Positions 1 through 10,697 of a stretch of 15,971 nucleotides of DNA are shown piece after piece. This DNA is from Lonsdalea quercina subsp. quercina (GTDB taxonomy: Bacteria; Pseudomonadota; Gammaproteobacteria; Enterobacterales; Enterobacteriaceae). Numbering within the stretch: position 1 is the stretch's first letter; the number at the start of each line of letters is the position of its first letter. The stretch covers positions 61,609 to 77,579 of the forward strand of contig NZ_JIBO01000006.1 of assembly GCF_000688655.1 (NCBI RefSeq), read 5' to 3'. The notes beneath the pieces are model-generated. The model did no database searches. It was given only the letters and a program-made list of their open reading frames with translations, and had not been told where the DNA came from. The position numbers were made by a program, and so were the translations under genes.

Positions 1-1
1 C

Positions 2-1114
2 GGAAATCATGGCTGTGTTACCGCGACGCTGCCGAGCAATGTCGCCTGGTCTGTGCCGACCATCGGCTTTATCGCCCATATGGACACGTCCCCGGACTAC
101 ACCGGGAAACATGTCAATCCGCAGATTGTTGAAAACTACCGCGGCGGCGACATTGCGCTTGGCGTGGGAGAGGAAGTGTTGTCGCCGGTCATGTTCCCCG
201 TGCTGCATCAACTGCTGGGGCATACGCTGATCACCACAGATGGTAAAACGTTGCTGGGCGCTGACGACAAAGCCGGTATTGCCGAGATCATCACCGCCAT
301 CGCTCGCCTCAAAAAGCGACAGATCCCGCATGGCGATATCCGTATCGCCTTTACGCCGGATGAGGAAGTGGGTAAAGGCGCTCAATATTTCGATGTGGCG
401 CGCTTTGGGGCCGAGTGGGCATACACCGTGGATGGCGGCGGTATCGGCGAACTGGAGTATGAAAATTTCAATGCGGCTTCCGCTACGGTCAAAATCGTCG
501 GCAACAACGTTCATCCGGGCAGCGCGAAAGGCGTGATGGTCAATGCGCTGACGCTCGCGACGCGTTTCCACCAACGGGTGCCAGCCGACGAGTCTCCCGA
601 GCACACCGACGGCTACCAGGGGTTTTATCATCTTCACGGCATTAAAGGCACGGTCGAACGGGCGGAAATGAAATACATCATTCGCGACTTCGAACGCAGC
701 GGATTCGAACAGCGCAAAAAGACCATGATGGATATTGCCGCACAGGTCGGGAAGGGGCTTCATCCTGAGTGCTATATCGAAGTGAGCATGGCCGACAGCT
801 ATTACAACATGCGCGAGCAGGTGGAACAGCATCCGCATGTCATCGCTCTGGCGCAGCAGGCCATGCGCAAATGTGGGATTGAACCGGTGATGAAGCCGAT
901 CCGCGGTGGTACAGATGGGGCGCAGCTCTCTTTTCGCGGATTACCTTGTCCCAATTTATTCACCGGTGGCTACAACTATCACGGCAAACATGAGTTTGTC
1001 ACTGTAGAAGGAATGGAAAGCGCCGTGGCCGTTATCATGAATATCGCCGAACTGACAGCCCAAAATACGCGTGAATCATTGCAAACGCAGCACGGGTATT
1101 CGATCAAAGTCTGA
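2..1114 (+). CDS. pepT: Peptidase T (tripeptide aminopeptidase), 3' part
   Basis: Cytoplasmic zinc-dependent M20B peptidase that removes the N-terminal residue from tripeptides. The frame is open from base 2 with no start codon in the window. Alignment to the remembered 408-residue E. coli protein places the first visible codon near residue 53, so about 52 residues are missing at the window edge. Visible metal and catalytic motifs are HMDTS (bases 77-91, matching His78/Asp80), [18 protein letters not shown] (catalytic and metal Glu pair), YTVDGGG and the C-terminal NYHGKHEF. The protein runs about 15 residues past the usual AELTAQ ending. An ATG at 53 in another frame is a shadow. The next gene is convergent, separated by an inverted repeat. 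Identification is firm. Confidence 0.97.
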   Translation, partial: GNHGCVTATLPSNVAWSVPTIGFIAHMDTSPDYTGKHVNPQIVENYRGGDIALGVGEEVLSPVMFPVLHQLLGHTLITTDGKTLLGADDKAGIAEIITAIARLKKRQIPHGDIRIAFTPDEEVGKGAQYFDVARFGAEWAYTVDGGGIGELEYENFNAASATVKIVGNNVHPGSAKGVMVNALTLATRFHQRVPADESPEHTDGYQGFYHLHGIKGTVERAEMKYIIRDFERSGFEQRKKTMMDIAAQVGKGLHPECYIEVSMADSYYNMREQVEQHPHVIALAQQAMRKCGIEPVMKPIRGGTDGAQLSFRGLPCPNLFTGGYNYHGKHEFVTVEGMESAVAVIMNIAELTAQNTRESLQTQHGYSIKV

Positions 1115-1166
1115 GCGCGTTTCGTTCGGCGTCATGATGATGAGCGAAAGCGACAGGGGGCTGGCG

Positions 1167-1194
1167 TCACGCATCCCGTTATTCGGATGCGTGA
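1167..1194. terminator. Inverted repeat between convergent pepT and roxA
   Basis: TCACGCATCC (1167-1176) and GGATGCGTGA (1185-1194) form a perfect 10 bp stem around an 8 base loop. It sits in the 100 base gap between two convergent genes, where a bidirectional terminator is expected. Neither side has a good T run, so termination strength is uncertain. Confidence 0.6.
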
Positions 1195-1214
1195 ACAAAG
1201 GGAGGTCTCGGTGG

Positions 1215-2336
1215 TTAGTCTGCGAAGTACCAGTAGCCGATATTAATCAGCGCGGTCAGCTCTGCGAGGAAGGACGGATCGTCCAATGCGCCCCCCAGCA
1301 TTTCGCTGTCGATAATAGGGTGTTCCGCCAGTGCCGACAGCGCTTCCTGATGCAGGCTGTTTAGCGGTTCGCCATTGACGAAACAGCGTCCCTCCAGCCA
1401 GATCACCCGTAGGCCACCCAGTCTACGCAGCGTTTCGCCCTGTTGCATCAACTCGTAGATTTCTCCCGACTGATAGGGCGGTTCCGCCGGCGACAGATCC
1501 AACTCGTGGCGCGACTGAGAGATAAACTCGCCAAACCACAGCCGGAACGATTCCGGCTGTTGCACCAGATCCAGCATCATCTGCTGAAGGCGATCCAGTT
1601 CTGCCGGTTGCACGGTAGCGGGATGCTCGCGCGGCGTGATATCCGGATCGCTATAACGATGGCTGCCCAATTCGCGTGCCAGAACGTAATCGGCAAAGCC
1701 GCTGACCAACTCACGCGCGCTGGGCGCGCGGAATCCCACGGAGTAGTTCATCGAATTTTCCAGCGCATAGCCTTCGTGCGGGAAGGCGGGCGGAATATAC
1801 AGGATATCGCCCGGCAGCAGCTCTTCGTCGATGATGGCTTCGAACGGAGCGACCTGTAGCAGGTCGGGATGCGGACAATGTTGTTTCATCGGCACTTTCT
1901 CGCCGACACGCCAGCGGCGTCGACCGGTTCCCTGGATGATGAAAACATCGTACTGGTCGAGGTGCGGGCCTACGCCGCCGCCGGGGACCGAGAATGAGAT
2001 CATCAGATCGTCGATACGCCAGTCCGGAAGATGGCGGAAAGGGCGCATCAGCGCGGCCGACGGTTCATGCCAATGGTCTACCGCCTGTACCAGCAGTGAC
2101 CAGTTGGTTTCACCTAAGTGATCGTAGCTGTCGAAGGGACCGTGGCTGACGGCCCAGCGTCCGTCCTGATGACTGACCAGGCGGCTGTCCACCTCGTTTT
2201 CCAACGCCAGACCGGCCAGCTCGTCAGGACTAAGGGGATCGGCAAACGACGTGAAGCCGCCCTTGATCACCACAGGACGTTTTTGCCAGTAGCGAGCCAG
2301 AAAATCCGGCCAATCGAGATTAAGTTGGTAGTCCAT
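1215..2336 (-). CDS. roxA: 50S ribosomal protein L16 arginine 3-hydroxylase (RoxA/YcfD)
   Basis: JmjC-type Fe(II)/2-oxoglutarate oxygenase that hydroxylates an arginine of ribosomal protein L16. At 373 residues it has the same length as the E. coli protein. The metal triad is visible: HLDQYDVF gives His125 and Asp127, and FPHEGYALENSMNYSVGFRAPS gives His187. The N-terminal cupin core is followed by the helical and winged-helix C-terminal part of the family. It starts at ATG 2336, preceded by a weak GGAA. It lies 66 bases downstream of phoQ on the same strand, as in E. coli, so it may be read from phoPQ as well as from its own promoter. Confidence 0.96.
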   Translation of the reverse strand: MDYQLNLDWPDFLARYWQKRPVVIKGGFTSFADPLSPDELAGLALENEVDSRLVSHQDGRWAVSHGPFDSYDHLGETNWSLLVQAVDHWHEPSAALMRPFRHLPDWRIDDLMISFSVPGGGVGPHLDQYDVFIIQGTGRRRWRVGEKVPMKQHCPHPDLLQVAPFEAIIDEELLPGDILYIPPAFPHEGYALENSMNYSVGFRAPSARELVSGFADYVLARELGSHRYSDPDITPREHPATVQPAELDRLQQMMLDLVQQPESFRLWFGEFISQSRHELDLSPAEPPYQSGEIYELMQQGETLRRLGGLRVIWLEGRCFVNGEPLNSLHQEALSALAEHPIIDSEMLGGALDDPSFLAELTALINIGYWYFAD

Positions 2337-2368
2337 CGTACATTTCCATTATCAGAGGGCTGAAGGCG

Positions 2369-2374
2369 ATTATA
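2369..2374 (-). promoter_or_regulatory. Candidate -10 box for roxA
   Basis: The minus strand reads TATAAT here, 32 bases before the roxA start and inside the phoQ-roxA gap. The matching -35 position (2392-2397, TCCGCA) is poor, so this is a candidate internal promoter only. Confidence 0.35.
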
Positions 2375-2402
2375 ACGGAACCGCCAGTACTGTGCGGACC
2401 TT

Positions 2403-3854
2403 TCAACGGTCGTTTTGATGGAGGTGCTGGCGGCCGAAAATCGCTTCGACTTTGGCGCCGCCCAGCGGACTCTCACCGATGATAATCTCCCCCTGATATT
2501 GCTCGATAATCTCTACCGCGACGGCGAGACCGATGCCCTGACCGGGACGCATCGTATCCGCCCGCTGGCCACGCTGAAAAATGACTTCCCGCTTGCTTGT
2601 CAGGATGCCGGGGCCGTCATCTTCAACGATCAGGTGCAGCATATGGCCTGAATATTGGGCGCTGATTTCGACGAATTCCAAACTGTATTTGCAGGCGTTA
2701 TCGAGGATATTGCCCATCACTTCCATAAAGTCATTTTTTTCGCCAATGAATGTCGTCTCTGGCGCGATATCGAGTGACAGAGAGACGCCTTTACGCTGAT
2801 ACACCTTATTGAGGGCGGAGCAAAGGCCGTCCAGCATGGCAGGAACCGACTGAACTTCCCGGGTAATGCTGAGGTGATCCGTATGAACGCTGGCGCGATG
2901 CAGGTAGTAGCCGATCTGCTGAGATATCCGACTAATCTGCGTCAGCATCTCGGGTTCCGCCTGCTCGATGGTGAGCTCTTTGCCGGTACGCAGGGCGCGC
3001 AGCGTGGTTTGCAGCACGGCCAGAGGCGTTTTGAGACTGTGGGTCAGATCGGTCAACGCGGTACGGTACTTATGGTAGCGCTTGCGTTCGTTCTTGAGCA
3101 GCGTGTTCAGGTTGCGGACCAGGCTGTTCAGCTCCCGAGGCGGCCGCTCATCCAGATTTTCACGACTGCCGTTTTCGAGTTCCTGTATTTGGTTAGCCAG
3201 ATTCTTGATTGGTCTTAAGCTCCAGTGGGCCGCCAGCCACAGCAGGGGAAGGACGAGTACAAGATGGGCTATGAAGACGTAGCGGAACCATTCCCAGACA
3301 ACATCCGCCTGCTGTAGCTCCTGAGGAACACGGTCGACGACGACGATGGTTAGCTGTGGCAGATGATCGGAGGCGCGATAGACATTAACGGCTACGGAGT
3401 GGGTAAACGGTTTTTTTTCTTCAAAGCTGTAACCTTTGAGGCGATTCTGGATGGCAGGGCTACCTTGCAGCACGGCGTTGCTGGTGTTGGGGTCGGTATC
3501 CAGCTCATGATAATCTGTTTTGGACAGCCATTCTGGTTTTAACCGCGATTCTAGCTCGGGCACCGCGCGCTCGCGCCACAATAGTTTGCCGTGCTGATCG
3601 TAGATGAACACCAGCGTGGGGTAATTAATATCAATCTCGTCCGGCTGGGCGATGGTCAATTGATTATCCCGCCACTGGGCTAGGCTATAAAATAGGTTGC
3701 TTTCGCCCCGAAGAAGACGGAAAGACGTTTTATCGAAGCTAACGCTATAGCCCACGATAGCCACCCCACCGTAGGAGAGTGTGAGCGCCAGCACGACGGC
3801 GGCGGTGGCGATTAGAAAGCGAAAGCGTAATGACAGGGGCGATTTTTTGATCAT
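2403..3854 (-). CDS. phoQ: Sensor histidine kinase PhoQ (PehS-like)
   Basis: Inner-membrane sensor kinase of the PhoP-PhoQ system, which responds to low divalent cations, acid pH and cationic peptides. It has 483 residues against 486 in E. coli. Segments in order: TM1 about 13-36, periplasmic PDC sensor about 40-186, TM2 about 191-212, HAMP to about 262, H-box [11 protein letters not shown] with phospho-acceptor His272, N-box NILDNACKY, and ATP-lid motifs DDGPGI and GQGIGLAV. The catalytic core looks intact. Two sensor features differ from E. coli. The acidic cluster (E. coli 148-154, EDDDDAE) is replaced by residues 143-149 SFEEKKP just before the conserved THSVAVNVY. The TM2 Asn202 is His197. 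The ATG is 3 bases after the phoP stop, so the pair is translationally coupled. In Pectobacterium this pair has been called PehR-PehS. Confidence 0.96.
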   Translation of the reverse strand: MIKKSPLSLRFRFLIATAAVVLALTLSYGGVAIVGYSVSFDKTSFRLLRGESNLFYSLAQWRDNQLTIAQPDEIDINYPTLVFIYDQHGKLLWRERAVPELESRLKPEWLSKTDYHELDTDPNTSNAVLQGSPAIQNRLKGYSFEEKKPFTHSVAVNVYRASDHLPQLTIVVVDRVPQELQQADVVWEWFRYVFIAHLVLVLPLLWLAAHWSLRPIKNLANQIQELENGSRENLDERPPRELNSLVRNLNTLLKNERKRYHKYRTALTDLTHSLKTPLAVLQTTLRALRTGKELTIEQAEPEMLTQISRISQQIGYYLHRASVHTDHLSITREVQSVPAMLDGLCSALNKVYQRKGVSLSLDIAPETTFIGEKNDFMEVMGNILDNACKYSLEFVEISAQYSGHMLHLIVEDDGPGILTSKREVIFQRGQRADTMRPGQGIGLAVAVEIIEQYQGEIIIGESPLGGAKVEAIFGRQHLHQNDR

Positions 3855-3857
3855 GTA

Positions 3858-4541
3858 TCAGCCCTGGCGGCCCTGGATATCGAAGCGATAACCCTGACCA
3901 CGCACGGTCGTGATGACGTCATGTGAATCCGCAGCCTGAAGTTTTTTACGCAGGCGCCCCATCAGGACATCAATGGTGTGACTTTCGCGTAGTTCGGCGT
4001 CGGGATAGAGCTGCAACATCAGCGAATCTTTACTGACGACTTTGCCGTGATTGCGGATGAGCGTTTCAATTATCGTATATTCGAAGGCGGTGAGTTTTAT
4101 CGGCGAATTATGCACCAGCAGTTCACGTCGTGACAGGTCAACTTCAAACGGCGGCATGCTAATCACCTGAGAAGCCAGGCCACTGTTACGGCGCATCAAG
4201 GCCTGCATTCGCGCCATGACTTCTTCCAGATGGAAAGGTTTGGTGACGTAGTCGTCGGCACCGGCTTCCAGCACGACGACCTTCTCCTGCCAGCTTTCGC
4301 GCGCCGTTAATACCAGAATGGGAATTTTGACCTGCTGAGAACGCCAACGGCGGATCAGACTGACGCCGTCCTCGTCAGGTAGACCAAGATCGACGATAGC
4401 GATATCCGGCGCATGTTCATGCAAAAAGTAGTCGGCTTCTTTAGCGTCTGCCGCTGCATCAACCTGATGGCCCATTTCGTTCATCTGAACAGTCAAGTGA
4501 TGACGTAAAAGAACATTATCCTCAACAACCAGAATTCGCAT
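3858..4541 (-). CDS. phoP: Response regulator PhoP (PehR-like)
   Basis: OmpR-family DNA-binding response regulator and partner of PhoQ. It has 227 residues (E. coli 223). The receiver domain has the acidic pair Glu7/Asp8, phospho-acceptor Asp51 in [11 protein letters not shown], and Lys101 in YVTKPFH. The winged-helix effector domain from about residue 145 ends in the family's [12 protein letters not shown]. The start is set at the ATG ending at 4541, which gives MRILVVEDN and is preceded by AGGAAG six bases upstream. The frame extends 55 codons further upstream with no homology. It is followed at once by phoQ. A PhoP-box-like repeat lies about 110 bases upstream, suggesting positive autoregulation. 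Confidence 0.97.
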   Translation of the reverse strand: MRILVVEDNVLLRHHLTVQMNEMGHQVDAAADAKEADYFLHEHAPDIAIVDLGLPDEDGVSLIRRWRSQQVKIPILVLTARESWQEKVVVLEAGADDYVTKPFHLEEVMARMQALMRRNSGLASQVISMPPFEVDLSRRELLVHNSPIKLTAFEYTIIETLIRNHGKVVSKDSLMLQLYPDAELRESHTIDVLMGRLRKKLQAADSHDVITTVRGQGYRFDIQGRQG

Positions 4542-4632
4542 ATGTCTTCCTATGAAAGAACGTTGATTAACCAAGCTTATCCGAAGGTCGACGCGCTGGG
4601 AGTGGTCGGTTTCGCTAGCTTGGTTGAAAAAT

Positions 4633-4668
4633 ATATTATTTACTACGGCAATAAACTTAGAGTCAACA
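4633..4668 (-). promoter_or_regulatory. PhoP box and -10 of the phoP promoter
   Basis: On the minus strand TGTTGA (4663-4668), a 5 base spacer and AGTTTA (4652-4657) form a direct repeat with 11 bp period. Each half matches 5 of 6 positions of the known PhoP box TGTTTA-N5-TGTTTA. Thirteen bases further on is TAATAT (4633-4638), a usable -10. Box plus -10 in place of a -35 is the usual layout of PhoP-activated promoters. The mRNA leader would be about 85 bases. Confidence 0.6.
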
Positions 4669-4691
4669 AACTGTGGGAATAAAGGGGGAGA

Positions 4692-4719
4692 GGGCAGGCG
4701 GAACAAGGTCCGCCTGCCC
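4692..4719 (-). terminator. Terminator of the purB operon
   Basis: GGGCAGGCGGA (4692-4702) pairs perfectly with TCCGCCTGCCC (4709-4719), an 11 bp GC-rich stem with a 6 base loop. It lies 10 bases beyond the purB stop codon. On the minus strand it is followed by a pyrimidine stretch (CTCCCCCTTTATT), so an intrinsic terminator insulating phoP from purB is likely. Confidence 0.8.
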
Positions 4720-4728
4720 GATTGCCGG

Positions 4729-6123
<1,395 letters not shown>

Positions 6124-6198
6124 TTAATGAAAGACAAAAGCGTGACTACAAGTATCTCATGATGGCGGACGAACCGGAATCGTCGTCCGCCGGTCTGT

Positions 6199-6837
6199 CT
6201 ATTGGTCGCGGCAGCGCGACAAAATCTGCTGTGCCTGTTTGACCAGCGTAGCGCGTGAAAACATAAGCTGCAGGCGTCCTCCGCCAATTTGCTGCCATAG
6301 CACAGCGGCACGAATGCCCGCCAATAAAATGGCGCGTACCTTAGCTTGAACCTGCGCGTTTTTGAGGACTTCCTGCGAGCCGGTCACCTGGATGCGCGGC
6401 CCCAGAGGACTGATGACGTCCACGTAGATGCCCGCCAGCACGTTAATCATCGGGTCGGATAATAACTCATAGTGCTCCAACTGACGCCCCAACTGGTCGA
6501 CACGGTTGCCAAGCTCGCTGAGAGCATTGCCGTTTTTGTTCAAGCGACGTTCCAGCGCCATGAGACTAAAGGTATAGCGGGACTGATCGGCGCCGATTTT
6601 TTCGCGCGACGACGAACCGAGGATGCGAAGCAGAGTTTCAACGCCCAGCTTCAGATTGTTCTCGTCGTTACCAAAAATCTCCAGCGTGCTGGCGGCGTCT
6701 GTCACAAGAACGCTGTTGAGCGACGTCTGCAGCGCCGCCTGCGGGCAGGTTCCTGTTGTCGCGAGCTGCTGAACCAAACAGGCGGACTGACAAATTCCTG
6801 CCAGCGCCAGCGTAATGTCGTAATAGTTTTTGGCCAC
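6199..6837 (-). CDS. hflD: HflD, lysogenization regulator homologue
   Basis: Peripheral inner-membrane, mostly helical protein. In E. coli it binds phage lambda CII and lowers lysogenization; its housekeeping role is unclear. It has 212 residues (E. coli 213). Conserved stretches include [18 protein letters not shown] at the N terminus, [17 protein letters not shown] and [22 protein letters not shown]. The start codon is GTG, with AGGAG five bases upstream; no ATG start fits. It lies between mnmA (138 bases upstream) and purB (99 bases downstream) on the same strand, as in E. coli, so it is likely co-transcribed with them. Confidence 0.95.
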   Translation of the reverse strand: MAKNYYDITLALAGICQSACLVQQLATTGTCPQAALQTSLNSVLVTDAASTLEIFGNDENNLKLGVETLLRILGSSSREKIGADQSRYTFSLMALERRLNKNGNALSELGNRVDQLGRQLEHYELLSDPMINVLAGIYVDVISPLGPRIQVTGSQEVLKNAQVQAKVRAILLAGIRAAVLWQQIGGGRLQLMFSRATLVKQAQQILSRCRDQ

Positions 6838-6975
6838 GATGGCTCCTGTATCCTCATTGCTTTCTGACGTCGACCGTCAGGAGTATGCAATCCGCGCGGA
6901 GAGCGTTAAACGGCGGGAGCGGGTATTCGCGCCGTACCGCTGTGGCAAGAGCGGAGGACGCTTGCGCGGACACCG

Positions 6976-8085
6976 TTATTTATCGCGCAGGCGCTCCTCG
7001 ATAATCCCCCCGCCAAGACAGATGTCGCCCTGATAAAATACCGCGGACTGGCCCGGCGTGACGGCGGCAACCGGCTCATCGAAGCGAACTTCGATACGGT
7101 CTGCGTCCAGCGGCGTGACGGTGCAGGGAATATCAGTCTGACGGTAGCGAGTTTTCACCACGCAGCGAAAGGGTTCGGTGACGGTGTCACGATCGACCCA
7201 GTGCAACTGTTGCGCAATCAAACCGTCAGACATCAGGCGAGGGTGATCATGGCCCTGAGCCACGTACAGCACGTTGTTCGCCACGTCTTTGTCCACGACA
7301 TACCAGGGATCATCGCCGCCTTCTTTTACGCCGCCGATGCCGAGGCCTTTACGCTGCCCAAGCGTATGATACATCAGGCCCTGATGCTGGCCCATGTTGC
7401 TGCCATCATCTACGGCGATGATCGTGCCGGGTTGCGCTGGGAGGTAACGGGCCAGAAAGTCGCGAAACTTTCGCTCGCCGATGAAGCAGATCCCCGTAGA
7501 GTCTTTCTTCTTGGCCGTGGCCAGATCTAACTGTTCAGCGATTTTACGAACTTCCGGTTTTTCCAACTCGCCGACCGGGAACAGGCTTTGCGCCAACTGT
7601 TGGTGACTGAGGGTGTACAGGAAGTAGCTCTGATCCTTGTTGCCATCGAGTCCGCGTAACAGACGGCTTTTACCATCGATATCCTGACGGCGCACATAGT
7701 GGCCGGTCGCGATGTAATCCGCGCCCAGATCCTCAGCGGCGAATTCCAGAAACGCTTTGAATTTGATTTCCTTGTTACACAGGATATCGGGGTTCGGCGT
7801 ACGACCAGCCTTGTACTCTTCCAGAAAGTGTTCAAACACGTTGTCCCAATATTCCGCCGCGAAGTTGACGGTATGCAGGACCATGCCGAGTTTGTCGCAG
7901 ACGGCCTGCGCATCGGCCAAATCGGCAGCCGCAGAACAGTATTCCGTGTCGTCGTCCTCCTCCCAGTTTTTCATGAACAGGCCTTCGACCTGATAACCCT
8001 GTTGTTGTAGGAGGTATGCGGAAACGGAAGAATCAACGCCGCCGGACATGCCGACAATGACTTTTTTCTGGCTGTTATCTGACAT
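6976..8085 (-). CDS. mnmA: tRNA-specific 2-thiouridylase MnmA
   Basis: Cytoplasmic enzyme that installs the 2-thio group on wobble uridine 34 of tRNA-Lys, -Glu and -Gln, taking sulfur from the IscS-Tus relay. It has 369 residues (E. coli 368). The PP-loop [15 protein letters not shown] (about 12-26) binds ATP. The catalytic cysteines are Cys103 in [11 protein letters not shown] and Cys200 in [12 protein letters not shown], so both active-site Cys are present. It starts at ATG 8085 with only a weak GAGA upstream. It lies 105 bases after nudJ and before hflD on the same strand. Confidence 0.98.
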   Translation of the reverse strand: MSDNSQKKVIVGMSGGVDSSVSAYLLQQQGYQVEGLFMKNWEEDDDTEYCSAAADLADAQAVCDKLGMVLHTVNFAAEYWDNVFEHFLEEYKAGRTPNPDILCNKEIKFKAFLEFAAEDLGADYIATGHYVRRQDIDGKSRLLRGLDGNKDQSYFLYTLSHQQLAQSLFPVGELEKPEVRKIAEQLDLATAKKKDSTGICFIGERKFRDFLARYLPAQPGTIIAVDDGSNMGQHQGLMYHTLGQRKGLGIGGVKEGGDDPWYVVDKDVANNVLYVAQGHDHPRLMSDGLIAQQLHWVDRDTVTEPFRCVVKTRYRQTDIPCTVTPLDADRIEVRFDEPVAAVTPGQSAVFYQGDICLGGGIIEERLRDK

Positions 8086-8190
8086 GACAGTCTCGCGAAT
8101 AGAAAAGATTTAATGCAACAAATTAAGGGAAAATTGACAGGCCGCATAGGGTAGCACATTGGCCGCAGTGCCGCATCACGGGCATCGGGG

Positions 8191-8643
8191 TCAGGCCTGA
8201 TAGGGCCAGTTGAATGCGCCGAGCACGCTTAAGGGATAGCGGATACCGCTTTGATAGCAGCGAATGCTTTCCGCGACCAGCGGCGAGCGTAATCTGTCGG
8301 AGCGTAGAATTTCCTCTGCGGTCAGCCAGTGGCAGCAGTCGATATCGCTGTCCTGAGGCGCCGTGGCGACCTGCTGCGGCAAATCAATTGTGAAGCTGAA
8401 ACGCAGGAATGGCGTGCCGTCCTGCGCCACCCACTGATGAAGCTGCAGGAAGTGCTGAGGCTGCGTTTTGACGCCGGTCTCTTCATACAGCTCGCGGCTG
8501 GCGGCTTGAATCAGCGTTTCTTCGGCTTCGAGATGACCGGCCGGCTGGTTCCAGAGACTTTTGCCGTTAATGGTTTCTTCCACCACTAAAAAACGACCTT
8601 CCGCCTGAACGATGTTGGCGACGGTGACATGAGGTTTAAACAT
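8191..8643 (-). CDS. nudJ: Nudix hydrolase NudJ
   Basis: Nudix pyrophosphatase. E. coli NudJ hydrolyses HMP-PP, thiamine pyrophosphate and nucleoside di- and triphosphates. It has 150 residues (E. coli 153). The complete Nudix box runs from Gly36 to Val58 (GHLEAEETL, then [11 protein letters not shown]), matching GX5EX7REUXEEXGU. The C-terminal [19 protein letters not shown] is typical of NudJ. Its ATG overlaps the end of rluE by 8 bases (ATGTTTAA, which includes the rluE TAA), so the two are translationally coupled. Confidence 0.96.
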   Translation of the reverse strand: MFKPHVTVANIVQAEGRFLVVEETINGKSLWNQPAGHLEAEETLIQAASRELYEETGVKTQPQHFLQLHQWVAQDGTPFLRFSFTIDLPQQVATAPQDSDIDCCHWLTAEEILRSDRLRSPLVAESIRCYQSGIRYPLSVLGAFNWPYQA

Positions 8644-9292
8644 GCGTGATTTCCTTCCATTCCCCGGGCGATAACCCGGCCAGAGTCTGATTAGCCATAC
8701 TGTAGCGGATTAAGCGCAGCGTTGGGAAACCAATGTGAGCCGTCATGCGGCGAATTTGCCGGTTGCGGCCTTCCTGCAACGTAATTTTCAACCAGCTCAC
8801 CGGGATGCTTTTTCGCTCACGAATGGGCGGATTGCGCGGCCATAACCAGTCGGGCTCGTCCACCAATTCGACCCCCGCGGGCAGCGTGATGCCGTCGTTG
8901 AGCGTCAAGCCCGCACGAAATCGCGCCAGTGAGTCTGGGTCGGGGATACCCTCTACTTGCGCGTAATAAATTTTGGCCGTTTTCTTTCCCGGCTGAGTCA
9001 GTCGCGCTTGCAATGCGCCATCATTGGTGAGCACCATGAGCCCTTCACTATCGCGATCCAGGCGTCCGGCGGCATAGACGTCGCCGACAGGAATATAGTC
9101 TTTCAGCGTGGCGCGGCCCGAGTCATCCGTAAATTGGGAAAGCACATCGAAAGGCTTGTTAAACAGAATGATTCGACGCGGTTTCGGCGCTGTGGTTTTT
9201 TTTGCGGTTGAACGAGAACTGAATCGTTTAAGTTTGTGATTTCTAACAGGGATTTTATTCATTTTATTCATAGCTGAGAGTGACAAAGTCAT
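8636..9292 (-). CDS. rluE: 23S rRNA pseudouridine(2457) synthase RluE
   Basis: RsuA-family pseudouridine synthase acting on U2457 of 23S rRNA. It has 218 residues from the first ATG (E. coli 217). The N terminus is basic ([15 protein letters not shown]), followed by [13 protein letters not shown], the catalytic loop [19 protein letters not shown] with Asp79, and [22 protein letters not shown]. The start is uncertain: ATGs at 9292, 9271 and 9262 are in frame, none has a good ribosome site, and the first overlaps a TATAAT. The 9292 start gives the length closest to E. coli. It is the first gene of the minus-strand cluster and diverges from icd. Confidence 0.94.
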   Translation of the reverse strand: MTLSLSAMNKMNKIPVRNHKLKRFSSRSTAKKTTAPKPRRIILFNKPFDVLSQFTDDSGRATLKDYIPVGDVYAAGRLDRDSEGLMVLTNDGALQARLTQPGKKTAKIYYAQVEGIPDPDSLARFRAGLTLNDGITLPAGVELVDEPDWLWPRNPPIRERKSIPVSWLKITLQEGRNRQIRRMTAHIGFPTLRLIRYSMANQTLAGLSPGEWKEITHV

Positions 9293-9380
9293 TATACTCG
9301 AAAGGGTTGCGGTTGGCGCGGGTTTGATATTCCAGTAGTATTGACACGCATATTACATCTCATTAACAAAATGTGCTCTA

Positions 9381-9385
9381 AGGAG
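9381..9385 (+). promoter_or_regulatory. Ribosome binding site that fixes the icd start
   Basis: AGGAG lies six bases before the ATG at 9392. This rules out the in-frame TTG at 9341, which has no such site and would add 17 residues without homology. Confidence 0.8.
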
Positions 9386-9391
9386 AGGTTA

Positions 9392-10645
9392 ATGGAAAGC
9401 AAAGTAGTTGTACCGGCTAAAGGTCAGAAAATTACGGCAGATGTAGCAGGCAAATTAATCGTGCCAGATAACCCGATTATCCCTTTTATTGAAGGGGACG
9501 GGATCGGCGTTGATGTCACGCCAGCAATGATTAATGTGGTTGATGCCGCAGTCAAAAAGGCCTATTCGGGCAAACGGGCCATATCCTGGATGGAGATTTA
9601 CACCGGCGAAAAATCGACCCAGGTCTATGGCAAAGATGTGTGGCTACCGAAAGAAACGCTGGATATCATTCGCGAATACCGCGTCGCCATCAAAGGCCCC
9701 CTGACCACGCCCGTCGGCGGCGGTATCCGCTCTCTCAACGTCGCCCTCCGTCAGCAGCTTGATCTTTATATCTGCCTCCGTCCGGTGCGCTACTTTGACG
9801 GCACGCCAAGCCCGGTAAAACATCCTGAACTGACGGACATGGTTATCTTTCGTGAAAATGCCGAAGATATCTATGCTGGCATCGAGTGGAAAGCCGGTTC
9901 TGCGGAAGCGGACAAGGTCATCAAGTTCCTGCGCGATGAGATGGGCGTTTCCAAAATTCGTTTCCCTCAGCAGTGCGGCATCGGGATTAAACCGTGTTCC
10001 GAAGAGGGCACCAAGCGCCTGGTGCGCGCGGCTATTGAGTATGCCATCACCAACGAGCGCGATTCAGTAACGCTGGTGCACAAAGGCAACATCATGAAAT
10101 TCACCGAAGGCGCATTTAAAGACTGGGGCTATCAGCTGGCGCGGGAAGAGTTCGGCGGTGAACTGATTGACGGCGGTCCGTGGGTAAAAATCAAGAATCC
10201 GAATACCGGCAAAGACATCGTCGTCAAGGATGTGATTGCGGATGCGTTCCTGCAACAGATTCTGCTGCGCCCAGCGGAATATGACGTTATCGCCTGTATG
10301 AATCTGAACGGTGATTATATCTCTGACGCATTAGCCGCCCAGGTTGGTGGTATCGGCATTGCTCCCGGCGCGAATATCGGCGATGAATGTGCGCTATTTG
10401 AAGCCACGCATGGCACCGCGCCGAAATACGCGGGTCAAGATAAAGTTAATCCTGGCTCCGTTATTCTCTCGGCTGAAATGATGTTGCGTCATTTAGGCTG
10501 GTTCGAAGCGGCGGATTTGATCATCAAAGGCGTAGAAGGCGCGATCAAAAATAAAACCGTGACCTATGATTTCGAACGTCTGATGGATGGGGCGAAACTG
10601 CTGAAATGTTCTGAGTTCGGCGACGCTATCATTGAGCACATGTGA
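9392..10645 (+). CDS. icd: Isocitrate dehydrogenase (NADP+)
   Basis: Cytoplasmic TCA-cycle enzyme that oxidises and decarboxylates isocitrate to 2-oxoglutarate. It has 417 residues (E. coli 416, with one extra residue near position 17). Seen are the substrate loop [15 protein letters not shown] with Ser114, the AceK phosphorylation site (Ser113 in E. coli), catalytic Tyr161 and Lys231, and Lys345/Tyr346 in [16 protein letters not shown], which mark NADP specificity. The start is the ATG with AGGAG upstream. It diverges from rluE and ends in a strong terminator. The last codons match E. coli, where the icd 3' end is the attachment site for e14 and phage 21; here it appears uninterrupted. Confidence 0.99.
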   Translation: MESKVVVPAKGQKITADVAGKLIVPDNPIIPFIEGDGIGVDVTPAMINVVDAAVKKAYSGKRAISWMEIYTGEKSTQVYGKDVWLPKETLDIIREYRVAIKGPLTTPVGGGIRSLNVALRQQLDLYICLRPVRYFDGTPSPVKHPELTDMVIFRENAEDIYAGIEWKAGSAEADKVIKFLRDEMGVSKIRFPQQCGIGIKPCSEEGTKRLVRAAIEYAITNERDSVTLVHKGNIMKFTEGAFKDWGYQLAREEFGGELIDGGPWVKIKNPNTGKDIVVKDVIADAFLQQILLRPAEYDVIACMNLNGDYISDALAAQVGGIGIAPGANIGDECALFEATHGTAPKYAGQDKVNPGSVILSAEMMLRHLGWFEAADLIIKGVEGAIKNKTVTYDFERLMDGAKLLKCSEFGDAIIEHM

Positions 10646-10671
10646 TAATCACAGCGGCAAAATAATTTATG

Positions 10672-10697
10672 AGGGAGGCTTATGCGCCTCCCTTTTT
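10672..10697 (+). terminator. Intrinsic terminator of icd
   Basis: AGGGAGGC (10672-10679) pairs with GCCTCCCT (10686-10693) around a 6 base loop and runs into TTTTT. It lies 27 bases after the icd stop. This is a textbook Rho-independent terminator. Confidence 0.92.

Noticed and set aside
1443..1859. Long open frames on the opposite strand of roxA, purB, mnmA, htpX and thrS
   Set aside because: They are antisense shadows of strongly conserved genes, with no ribosome sites or homology.
3858..4706. A longer PhoP reading frame with 55 extra N-terminal residues
   Set aside because: The extension covers the PhoP box, -10 and leader. The internal ATG at 4541 has a good ribosome site and gives the standard PhoP N terminus.
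6864..6880. Hairpin CTGACG/CGTCAG between mnmA and hflD as a terminator
   Set aside because: Only six pairs with no T run on the minus strand, inside an otherwise conserved operon.
9341..9391. In-frame TTG start adding 17 residues to Icd
   Set aside because: No ribosome site and no homology; AGGAG before the ATG at 9392 decides the start.
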